DNA from: an uncultured Candidatus Saccharibacteria bacterium
Lineage (GTDB): Bacteria > Patescibacteriota > Saccharimonadia > Saccharimonadales > UBA4665
Reading direction: 5' to 3'
Length of the DNA: 14,120 nucleotides
NCBI GenBank assembly: GCA_903891235.1
Contig: CAITDW010000053.1
Span: 1-14,120, forward strand
Below, one piece after another: positions 1-6,528 of the stretch. The notes below the pieces were generated by a model. That model did not search any database. It saw nothing but the letters and a program-made list of their open reading frames with translations, and was not told the DNA's origin. The stretch's first letter is position 1; each line of letters begins with the position of its first letter. The position numbers were made by a program, and so were the translations under genes.

Positions 1-566
1 GTGGTCCGGCTATCGGAGATCCATCTGGTACTGCAACTTATACTTTTGGAAACCTTAATCCAACAACAGCTACATTTGCAATGAGTGGATATGGGATATC
101 TCCATCAACAGGAACTCACAACCCATTTTTATCTGGAGCTAGCGGTACTCCAAGGGCGGGCAATGCAACAACAGTTACCTATAAGGCATCAACAGCCCCA
201 ACCGTAACTACACAGGCTGCAACCAACATTACTGCAACCAGCGCTACACTTAATGGAACATTGACCAGTAATGGTAACGGATACATGGCCGCAGAAGGAT
301 TTTATTACGCCAGTACTAGCACAAATCCAATTTCAGGATCTGGCGGAGATACTGTTGGTCCTACTAATACTGCTACACCTACACAAGCTTCAGGAGGAAC
401 CTTCTCAGTCAATATAACAGGTCTTATTCCTGGAACTACTTATTATTTTAATTCCTATGCTCAGAATAGTGGCCAGGCAACGCTCAACGGTACTCTCGGT
501 ACTGACACAAAATCATTCAAAACACTTGGTAATAAATCTTTAAGTTTACTAGGAGTTGGAATCTAA
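1..566 (+). CDS. Secreted FN3-like repeat surface protein, C-terminal part (5' truncated by window)
   Basis: The reading frame is already open at base 3 and runs to a TAA at 564-566, so this is the last ~187 codons of a longer gene; the ATG at 81 is internal. The protein is Thr/Ser/Ala/Gly/Asn-rich with no cysteine. From about 'APTVTTQAA' it contains one recognisable fibronectin-III-like beta-sandwich: 'ITATSATLNGTLTSNG' for the early strands and 'TGLIPGTTYYFNSYAQN' for the late-strand Tyr motif. This pattern is typical of extracellular repeat proteins in CPR bacteria. No LPXTG motif, C-terminal membrane helix or sorting signal is visible; the chain ends shortly after the FN3-like domain in 'SLSLLGVGI'. 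An adhesin or structural role is inferred. The last 18 bases overlap the convergent gene 549-968. No hairpin with a T-tract follows the stop; the first plus-strand terminator-like structure is at 1004-1050. Confidence 0.8.
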   Translation, partial: GPAIGDPSGTATYTFGNLNPTTATFAMSGYGISPSTGTHNPFLSGASGTPRAGNATTVTYKASTAPTVTTQAATNITATSATLNGTLTSNGNGYMAAEGFYYASTSTNPISGSGGDTVGPTNTATPTQASGGTFSVNITGLIPGTTYYFNSYAQNSGQATLNGTLGTDTKSFKTLGNKSLSLLGVGI

Positions 567-968
567 TATTTTGATTCTGGTGATTATTGATATCTTAGAA
601 AATAAATTCAGTCTAATACTTTTATTATTAGTACTTTTATAAAAAGTGCCCACTATATCCTTGGGAAGTTTTTTTACAAATATGTTATAGTTAATCTTCT
701 CCTTGATACTTGGCTTAATTGATCGGTTATTATAATCAATCCAGAACGTCATTGCATAATTATTTAGGTTTGTATTGGTTTGAATTTTTGTAACTCTATC
801 GTTGTTATCTAAATAAATATATCGAACTGGTTCAATAATTGCTCTAATCTCAGTAGTCGCAGCAAAAGCTTTCGAACTAAATGAAAGCATTAATAGAACT
901 ACAAAAATAGAACAAAGATACAAGTAAGCTTTTGACCACCTCACATAAATGTCAGTTATCCCAAACAT
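549..968 (-). CDS. Small secreted protein of unknown function
   Basis: This is a 139-residue protein that I do not recognise. Residues ~13-36 form a signal peptide: a Lys n-region, the hydrophobic run 'LYLCSIFVVLLMLSF', and an A-F-A site at 34-36 that predicts signal peptidase I cleavage before Ala37. The mature ~100 residues are basic, Asn/Ile/Lys-rich and lack cysteine. A segment 'RYIYLDNNDRVTKI' followed by 'AMTFWIDYNN' suggests a small beta-rich domain. No Shine-Dalgarno precedes the ATG; instead a -35/-10 pair (1001-1006 and 978-983) ends 9 nt before it, which fits a leaderless or nearly leaderless mRNA. A GTG at residue 9 is an alternative start that would keep the signal peptide. The stop is TAG, and the 3' end overlaps the convergent surface-protein gene by 18 bases. 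Confidence 0.65.
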   Translation of the reverse strand: MFGITDIYVRWSKAYLYLCSIFVVLLMLSFSSKAFAATTEIRAIIEPVRYIYLDNNDRVTKIQTNTNLNNYAMTFWIDYNNRSIKPSIKEKINYNIFVKKLPKDIVGTFYKSTNNKSIRLNLFSKISIITRIKILDSNS

Positions 969-977
969 AGGATGTAT

Positions 978-1006
978 ATTTTAAACTAAAATGATACTAT
1001 TGTAAA
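978..1006 (-). promoter_or_regulatory. Putative promoter of the small secreted protein gene
   Basis: On the minus strand TTTACA (1006-1001) is followed after exactly 17 bp by TAAAAT (983-978); each hexamer matches the sigma-70 consensus at five of six positions. Only 9 nt separate the -10 from the ATG at 968, so transcription would start about 0-3 nt before the start codon. The -35 overlaps the left arm of the AT-rich hairpin at 1004-1046. Confidence 0.5.
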
Positions 1007-1050
1007 TATAACAATATAACCATTAACAGATTATATTGTTATATTTTTTT
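1004..1050 (+). terminator. AT-rich perfect hairpin with T-tract
   Basis: Two perfect 16-bp arms (1004-1019 and 1031-1046) flank an 11-nt loop. The right arm runs into T7 at 1044-1050, the arrangement of an intrinsic terminator for plus-strand transcripts. The stem has only one G:C pair. On the minus strand, downstream of tatC (stop at 1063), the same stem is followed only by ATTT-ACA, so it would terminate less well in that direction. It could alternatively be a regulator-binding palindrome, because it overlaps the -35 of the neighbouring gene. Confidence 0.5.
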
Positions 1051-1062
1051 ATTAAATTGAGG

Positions 1063-2043
1063 CTATACGTTGTTTATGATTGGTCTAAATCCATCCACGA
1101 ATCTGGTTTTCTGGATTGGTCTAGATTTTATAGTAGCCTGTTTAATAGAAGTCTTGGGATTCACTACAGGAGACTTCCTAGCTGGTACTACATCAAAATA
1201 CCTAATCCTTGGTCTAGTATTAGCAGAAATTACCTCATGGGCCTCGATATGGGCCGGTGTAGGCTCATATACTGGTAAGACAGGCTGCGTAACTGGTTGG
1301 GCATAGTAGACAACGGCTTGCTCAATTGCCTGTTTCTTATGTAGCCCTCTATTACTAAACATTACTGATAGTATCGATAGGTAGTAAAGAATTATGATTG
1401 GAACTGCTACGACGAATTGAGTAATCGGATCAAAAGTGAAAGGCAAAGCAATAGCAATAATTATGGCGATAACTATGACGTGTTTTTGATACTTTAATAA
1501 CTGACTAGGCTTTATGGGTGAAATTCTATTTATAAAGTCAATTATTAATGGAATCTGAAATAATAGGGCGAATGCTATTCCTAGATTAATTACGTAATTA
1601 AAATATTCATTAGCAGATATTAGGGCTGAGATATTCTTTGATGAATAACCCCCAAAGAAATGTAGAGATAATGGCAGAAGGATGTAGTAGCCGAATGCTG
1701 CCCCCATGACTGCTAATAAACAAGAGAAGAATAGGGAGCCAATTATTTGCTTCCCCTTAATCTTCTTGCTGAATGCTGGCTCCAAAAATCTAATTAAGTT
1801 ATAGACAATGATTGGGATTGATAAAAACATACCGACTATAAAGGATATCTTAAAAACAAGATTAAACGCACCAGCTGGAGTGTTGTAGTAGAGGGGTGAT
1901 GCAATAGGCCTTTGGATGAAATTAACAATCGGGTTTCTAAGCACATATCCAATCACAGAAAATAATCCCACGCATAATAGAACCACTAAAACTCTATTTC
2001 GTAGCTCTCTCACGTGGTCATGGAAAGTTTGAGACGAATTCAC
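1063..2043 (-). CDS. tatC: Sec-independent (Tat) translocase subunit TatC
   Basis: TatC is the multispanning core of the twin-arginine translocase; it binds Tat signal peptides and recruits TatA. The N-terminal cytoplasmic signature FxxHxxELRxR is at residues 7-17. Six hydrophobic segments follow at about 17-35, 63-83, 100-126, 148-172, 187-203 and 207-228, with 'GMFLSIPIIVYNLIRFLEPAF' before the second cytoplasmic loop, all as in the family. The core ends near residue 232. A ~90-residue cytoplasmic tail rich in Pro, Val and Arg follows, making the protein 326 residues against a usual ~240-260; I recognise no domain in the tail. The start is GTG. An AAGGA-like Shine-Dalgarno lies 11 nt upstream, and only 28 bp separate this gene from the tatA stop, so the two are co-transcribed. 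The stop is TAG. Confidence 0.93.
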   Translation of the reverse strand: MNSSQTFHDHVRELRNRVLVVLLCVGLFSVIGYVLRNPIVNFIQRPIASPLYYNTPAGAFNLVFKISFIVGMFLSIPIIVYNLIRFLEPAFSKKIKGKQIIGSLFFSCLLAVMGAAFGYYILLPLSLHFFGGYSSKNISALISANEYFNYVINLGIAFALLFQIPLIIDFINRISPIKPSQLLKYQKHVIVIAIIIAIALPFTFDPITQFVVAVPIIILYYLSILSVMFSNRGLHKKQAIEQAVVYYAQPVTQPVLPVYEPTPAHIEAHEVISANTRPRIRYFDVVPARKSPVVNPKTSIKQATIKSRPIQKTRFVDGFRPIINNV

Positions 2044-2071
2044 ACCCTTATAAAGTCCTTTTTGCTATTTT

Positions 2072-2248
2072 TTAATCTTTTTTATCAGCTTCGGCTACAG
2101 TTTTATCGTCGCTAGTTCCGTTAAATCCGTTTTTTACTTCCTTAACAGATGCACCGATACTTTTAGCAAGTTCTGGTATTCTCTTAGATCCAAATAATAA
2201 TAATATTATAAGAACTAGTACGATTACGCCTTCAATTTTACCAGTCAT
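2072..2248 (-). CDS. tatA: Sec-independent translocase subunit TatA (TatA/E type)
   Basis: This is a short 58-residue gene. It encodes an N-terminal helix 'EGVIVLVLIILLLFG', then the hallmark hinge and amphipathic-helix start 'FGSKRIPELAKSIG' with its conserved Phe-Gly at residues 19-20, and ends in a polar Asp/Lys tail. This is the TatA/TatE pattern: the protein oligomerises next to TatC to let folded substrates cross the membrane. At 58 residues it is at the small end of the family (about 60-90). The ATG is preceded by a clear GGGAG Shine-Dalgarno (2254-2258) at 5-7 nt spacing. It is the first gene of a tatA-tatC operon, and only one TatA-type gene is visible, as in minimal TatAC systems. 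The stop is TAA, 28 bp before tatC. Confidence 0.92.
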   Translation of the reverse strand: MTGKIEGVIVLVLIILLLFGSKRIPELAKSIGASVKEVKNGFNGTSDDKTVAEADKKD

Positions 2249-2278
2249 ATAGTCTCCCTCATTTACTTTTGTATATAT

Positions 2279-2307
2279 ACTGTATACCTTAAGCTTTAAT
2301 ATGTAAA
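2279..2307 (-). promoter_or_regulatory. Possible promoter of tatAC
   Basis: On the minus strand TTTACA (2307-2302) and TACAGT (2284-2279) are 17 bp apart, giving a ~25-nt leader that contains the tatA Shine-Dalgarno. The -10 matches only four of six consensus bases, and overlapping TATA runs at 2271-2280 offer alternatives. Confidence 0.35.
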
Positions 2308-2323
2308 GCTACTCACTTGCATA

Positions 2324-2364
2324 ATTTAATCTTTTGCTTCAACGCCAGCAATGGCAGATTAAAT
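2324..2364 (-). other. Stem-loop between the cupredoxin gene and tatA
   Basis: Nine-base complementary arms (2324-2332 and 2356-2364) enclose 23 nt that can form a smaller inner hairpin. No T-tract follows on either strand, so it is not a convincing intrinsic terminator. It lies between the cupredoxin stop and the proposed tatA promoter, and could be an mRNA 3'-end or pause structure. Confidence 0.3.
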
Positions 2365-2376
2365 ACAAAAAGCTAA

Positions 2377-2889
2377 TTATTTAGTTACAGTAACGGTTAG
2401 GCTTTGTTTAGGATTGTATTTGTCGTAAAAGCCGTAGACTCCTGGCATTTCGAGTCTAGTTTGATAAAGTTGATTGCGAGTAATATCAGATTTTTCACCG
2501 AAGAATTTAGGTGATTCACTGCCTGGAGCCAACAGTACAAAGTGCGGTTTAGTATCATTGGTTTTAAAAATCAATTTAGTGTTTGGCTTGACCGATAAAG
2601 CAGACGGAGTGAAGCCGTTGGATCCAATTATCACATCAACTGCGTACTTAAAACCATTCACATAATAATCAGCTGGTGTAGCCGTATTTACTGGTTTTGG
2701 TTCATTAGATTCCTCGGCAGCCAGATGTTTGGATAAGTTATTATTGAAACGATCGCGGTTTATTTTCTTCACTGTTGGCACGGTTATGGCAATTATTAAA
2801 ACTAGTACTGCCAACAAGACGATTAGAAATTTTCGGTTTTTTTTAGCAAATAATTCGTTTAGCTTTATGCCTTTAATATTTGATGACAT
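2377..2889 (-). CDS. Membrane-anchored cupredoxin-fold protein without the usual copper ligands
   Basis: The protein has 170 residues: a basic cytoplasmic N-terminus, one membrane helix at ~20-40, a linker, and a cupredoxin-like domain at ~80-170. 'GSNGFTPSALSVKPNTKLIFKTNDTKPH' matches the plastocyanin/azurin-type opening, and the first histidine ligand position is present (His116). At the second site, where the family has a Y-x-C-D-x-H-x-x-M arrangement, the sequence is 'VYGFYDKYNPKQSLTVTVTK'. Cys, His and Met are therefore absent, and Lys157/Tyr158 sit where ligands are expected. The domain probably faces outside the membrane and may no longer bind copper. A strong Shine-Dalgarno (AAAGGAG, ending 6 nt before the ATG) is present. 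The gene starts 18 bp after the fusion-protein stop and is co-transcribed with it. The start region is part of a tandem duplication (2871-2927). Confidence 0.75.
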   Translation of the reverse strand: MSSNIKGIKLNELFAKKNRKFLIVLLAVLVLIIAITVPTVKKINRDRFNNNLSKHLAAEESNEPKPVNTATPADYYVNGFKYAVDVIIGSNGFTPSALSVKPNTKLIFKTNDTKPHFVLLAPGSESPKFFGEKSDITRNQLYQTRLEMPGVYGFYDKYNPKQSLTVTVTK

Positions 2890-2927
2890 GATCCACTCCT
2901 TTAATATTTAATGACATTGTCCACTCC
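2871..2927 (-). repeat. 28-bp-period tandem duplication of a ribosome-binding site and start codon
   Basis: Two 29-base copies (2871-2899 and 2899-2927) match at 26 of 29 positions. Read on the minus strand, each copy contains a GGAG Shine-Dalgarno, ATGTCA and AATATTAAAG. The downstream copy is the real start of the cupredoxin gene. The upstream copy lies in the last codons and stop of the GH99/phosphatase gene and keeps an ATG at 2917 that would give only a 14-residue peptide (MSLNIKG..., stop at 2873-2875). Confidence 0.85.
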
Positions 2928-5900
2928 CGGAGTCTGTGTATCCACCAGTAGCGATAGGAATGAATTCCCAATCATAGCTGTTGGTGTGCAAGGTAAGTTT
3001 AAGTACGCCCCATGTAGCATTATAGGTGGCTACTAAAGTATTAGCATTGTGATTTGTAGCACCGAATGGGGTGTACAAGTTGTCGGCTCCACCAGTACCG
3101 ACCACAAAGGATTGCAGGCCTTTGGCAGTATCGACTGTATCATTGTTCGGGTTAACCGGATTAAAGCGTTGGTAGTTATGCTCGTGACCATCTAAGACCA
3201 CATCACCATTATTTGCATAGAAGGTCTTAAGCCATGGTAAGGTACTGTCACCGTTGCCGGCGTGAGTTGTGCCATAGTCATAGTAAGGTTTGTGGCCAAA
3301 TATAATACTACAAGTGCGGGGGTTAGCAGCCATATCGTTAGTCAAAAAGGTGCCCGCGTTAGTAACATTGGCCTCTGTATTCATGCTATAAATTCGCCAG
3401 TTATTAGCAGTATTAAAGGCGTAATAACCCGAATTTGCCGGTCCGGTGACAGCGTTGCCATTAATTGTGTCAGTGCCAGCTTTGAAATAGCTATAATAGC
3501 CTGCAGCACCATCGCTGTTACCATAGTCGTGATTGCCCGGTGATGGGTAAACATTCAATCCTAAGCTGGTAGGACCCCAAGTTTTGTCGAAGTATGTATT
3601 AAAGTCGGCGAGAATTCCTTTTTCGTATTGATTGTCGCCTAATGTTAATACAACTGATGGTTTTATTTGATTTTTAATTAAGCTAGCGGTTTGAGCTGCA
3701 TAAGTTGTGCTATTGGGTTTAGAGATGTCGCCAGCTACCACCATGGTAACATCAGAACTTGGAGCAGTAGTATTGGTCGAGACCGTTGCAGCAGCTGACA
3801 AATTGGCAGTCGATGAACTGTCGTAAGCTTTTACTTTGAAAGTGTAGGCAGTGCTGGCGGTTAGCCCAGTAACGTTGTAGTTAAGTGATGCGTTAGCTGG
3901 TACGGTGCCGATCTCAGTATCGGTAGTGCCATTGGTTTGGTAAACCTTGTAACCAGCTAAGCTGCAAGCACTGGAATCAGTTGAGGCTGTCCAAGATAAA
4001 CCTACCGAAGTGGTTGATGAGTTAGCCGTGAAACTGCCGGGAGTAGTTGGTGCTGTGCTGTCAGAGCAGGCTGATGTAGTAATAGTTGATACCGCTGATG
4101 CCGTAGACTGATGGCTCGCTGTATCAAGCGCAATAATGTAATATTTAACACTGCTACTGTAAGGTGCCGTAGCGTCGTTGTAGCTCAGTGTAGATGCTGT
4201 TGTGGTTTGAAGCAGGCTGGCAGGGTTAGTGCCAATTGCTCGCCAGACTTGATAGCTACCAATAGTACAATTAGCAGCTGCAGTGGAAGCTCCCCAGCCT
4301 ACTATCACGGTTGTACCAGACAAGCTGGTGGTGACATTGCTCGGAGTTGTTGGATTACCGCTACATGTTGTGGCCGTTTTAGTGACTGTTATTGCACTCG
4401 AAGTGGCTGATTTACCAGCTGTGTCGGAAGCCGTAGCCGTAATAGTATGGGTACTGCTATCTGCCAAAGTCGAAGTATCCCAAGAATAGGCGAACTCATT
4501 GGCATTGCCAGTAGCTGTAGCTGTCTGAGTGGTGCCATCGATAGTGACCTTGGCTGAAGTGTTGTCGACTGGTGTGGTGTCAGTGTCAGTGGCCAAGAAC
4601 TTTATTTGGACTATGCCATTAACGGTCGCAGAGTTGGCTGGGCTAGTGATTGTAACTGACGGGGCATTATCAACAGTTGCTGTAGTGTTATTAAGAATTT
4701 GATGCAAGACATCTATGTATGTTCCATATCCAGAAGTTGAAGCCCATTCTGTTGCTGGTTCTACAGCTGATCCTTCACCCCATTCGTTGAAGGTTGTTAC
4801 TAGTTGGAACTGAGCATTTGAAGCAACCATAGCATTTACATTTGTTGTCCAGTCAGTAGCGCTTAATCTAGGAAGTCGGGCTGTAGTTTCGTTATATTTG
4901 AAGAATCCTGGTGAGATGGTGTAGGAATATTTTCCTTGAGAATCTTTTGCACTAGCTGGGCCATATTGGTGCCAGCCATCAGGTTGAGTTGCACAGGCTG
5001 TATATCCAGAGAATACTTTGAGAACAACATAGAATCCTAATGTATTTGCATCATGCCAACGTTGAGCCATTGCGCATGCATCATTTCCATCAGTGAAGAC
5101 GAAGATAACTGGCTTGCCACCTATTTGTAGGTAATTTGCATTACTTGCATAATTACTCTTTATATAGGTAAGATCGGCATTAATTTCTGTAACAGTAGGG
5201 TCGCCAATGCTTTCTTTTTCATAGTATAGGGACCACTTTAGATTCTTTCCATTTGATGAGTTTGCAGAGTTATTTAAAAGCGCTGGAATTCGAGTGCTTT
5301 CACTGTGTTGACCCTGTCCCCACCATGACGCTATGGATGCATCTAGACCAGCATAAGTCATTTGTTGGATATGCTTAGTTATTACTGATGCAGTATCTGA
5401 TGAATAGAATCCAGCAGTTGGGTGATAGTTAGTATCTGGAGTGGTCAAGCTGCCCCAAGTTTCAGTGAACCATGGGTAGTAGAAAGTTGCTCTTACGGTC
5501 GTACTTGTTGATGGTGGAACGCTTGTAGTAGTGTTCTTGACTGTATAGCTAACTGATGTGCTTTGGGTCTTGTTTCCAGCAGCGTCATAAGCAATCGAGT
5601 AAATGTTATGTGTTCCATCAGCAATCTTCGTTGTATCGTAGCCAGTAGTTCCAGCAGTTGCACCAGGGATTACATACCCAGAAGCAGTACTCGTTAATGC
5701 AGTCCCTATTAGTGCTGAGTCGTTATAGAATTCTACCTTAGCTACTCCAACGTTATCTGAAGCAGAAGATGTAAAGTTGTAAACACCGTTAACTGTTGAT
5801 CCTGCTGATGGAGCAGTTATTCCTACATTTGTAGGTGCTGTAGTATCTGCCGGTGCTGGAGCAGATGCTGCAGCATATGTCACTACTAGTTGTGGCGCTG

Positions 5901-6459
5901 TTGTGCCAGCATTGCTATATTGAATAATTCCGCTATCCTTTGGATATAAGCAGAATGATACTAGTCCGGTAGTCTTAACAATAGCGGTTAGGTCAATAGT
6001 TTTCCATGCATTAACAGTGGTTGCTCCTGAATTTGCAAGAATATTTCCAATAACAGGGTGAGTATTATATGTGACCTTAGTTGGATCCCAAGTTGAGTCA
6101 GCAACAGCCTTAAGATAAAAACCAGCGCCATTAGCTGTTTGAGTGTAGACCTTGAGCTGTACGCTATTAATAGTGTCCGTTGTGTTGGGAGTTGCTACAT
6201 TGAATTTAAGAAAACTTCTATAGCCGCCAATACTGTTGCCAAGACCTGTCGTTTGAAGAATAGCAGGGTTTGCTGAAACCAGTGTTGGAGATTTTGAGGA
6301 AATAACAGCAGATGATGTTAATGGTAGCGTTGATGCTGTAGTTGCGGCTCTAGCAAATAGTAAATAAGTACTTCCTGCTATAGCAATAAACGCTATAACT
6401 ATTAAACCTGTAACTCTGTTCTGCTTTGAATATGATTTAAACTTTTTTATTTTCTCCAC
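2908..6459 (-). CDS. Secreted fusion: CBM96-like + Ig-like + GH99-like hydrolase + Ig/FN3 + purple-acid-phosphatase-like metallophosphoesterase
   Basis: An 1183-residue exported protein. A signal peptide or anchor (~17-38, 'LLFARAAT' cleavage region) has no twin arginine. A DNRLRE/CBM96-like domain (~40-195, 'GYRSFLKFNV', 'DSTWDPTKVTYNTHP') and an Ig-like domain (~207-308) follow. Residues ~322-591 resemble GH99-type alpha-mannan hydrolases: 'FYYPWFTETWG', 'WSLYYEKES' and the late motif 'TTFNEWGEGSAVEPA', whose E559 and E562 sit three apart like the known GH99 acidic pair. An Ig-like domain (~598-693) and two FN3 domains (~700-897) lead to a calcineurin-like phosphatase (~903-1175) with the purple-acid-phosphatase motifs D911, GDNQY (941-945), GNHDY (975-979), FGH (H1056) and GHEH (1091-1094). 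A role in releasing sugar and phosphate from external polymers is inferred. The start is GTG with a GAGGGG Shine-Dalgarno ~9 nt upstream. Confidence 0.85.
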   Translation of the reverse strand: MEKIKKFKSYSKQNRVTGLIVIAFIAIAGSTYLLFARAATTASTLPLTSSAVISSKSPTLVSANPAILQTTGLGNSIGGYRSFLKFNVATPNTTDTINSVQLKVYTQTANGAGFYLKAVADSTWDPTKVTYNTHPVIGNILANSGATTVNAWKTIDLTAIVKTTGLVSFCLYPKDSGIIQYSNAGTTAPQLVVTYAAASAPAPADTTAPTNVGITAPSAGSTVNGVYNFTSSASDNVGVAKVEFYNDSALIGTALTSTASGYVIPGATAGTTGYDTTKIADGTHNIYSIAYDAAGNKTQSTSVSYTVKNTTTSVPPSTSTTVRATFYYPWFTETWGSLTTPDTNYHPTAGFYSSDTASVITKHIQQMTYAGLDASIASWWGQGQHSESTRIPALLNNSANSSNGKNLKWSLYYEKESIGDPTVTEINADLTYIKSNYASNANYLQIGGKPVIFVFTDGNDACAMAQRWHDANTLGFYVVLKVFSGYTACATQPDGWHQYGPASAKDSQGKYSYTISPGFFKYNETTARLPRLSATDWTTNVNAMVASNAQFQLVTTFNEWGEGSAVEPATEWASTSGYGTYIDVLHQILNNTTATVDNAPSVTITSPANSATVNGIVQIKFLATDTDTTPVDNTSAKVTIDGTTQTATATGNANEFAYSWDTSTLADSSTHTITATASDTAGKSATSSAITVTKTATTCSGNPTTPSNVTTSLSGTTVIVGWGASTAAANCTIGSYQVWRAIGTNPASLLQTTTASTLSYNDATAPYSSSVKYYIIALDTASHQSTASAVSTITTSACSDSTAPTTPGSFTANSSTTSVGLSWTASTDSSACSLAGYKVYQTNGTTDTEIGTVPANASLNYNVTGLTASTAYTFKVKAYDSSSTANLSAAATVSTNTTAPSSDVTMVVAGDISKPNSTTYAAQTASLIKNQIKPSVVLTLGDNQYEKGILADFNTYFDKTWGPTSLGLNVYPSPGNHDYGNSDGAAGYYSYFKAGTDTINGNAVTGPANSGYYAFNTANNWRIYSMNTEANVTNAGTFLTNDMAANPRTCSIIFGHKPYYDYGTTHAGNGDSTLPWLKTFYANNGDVVLDGHEHNYQRFNPVNPNNDTVDTAKGLQSFVVGTGGADNLYTPFGATNHNANTLVATYNATWGVLKLTLHTNSYDWEFIPIATGGYTDSGSGQCH

Positions 6460-6528
6460 TTGATTGTTCCCCTCATTACATAATGTATATGCTTATGATA
6501 TTAAACTATTGTAATAATTAGATAAAGC

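Noticed and set aside
631..650. Hairpin GTACTTTT/AAAAAGTGC as a terminator of the surface-protein gene
   Set aside because: It lies within the coding region of the minus gene, has a weak imperfect stem and lacks a following T-tract.
1036..1306. Plus-strand ORFs opposite the tatC tail
   Set aside because: They are shadows of the tatC 3' end, with no ribosome-binding site and no recognisable protein features.
2908..6459. Base-composition shift between the GH99 and phosphatase halves suggesting recent fusion
   Set aside because: Hand counts of 60-base lines gave 48-52% G+C in the phosphatase/FN3 half and 32-50% in the N-terminal half. The ranges overlap and low-complexity Thr/Ala content confounds them.
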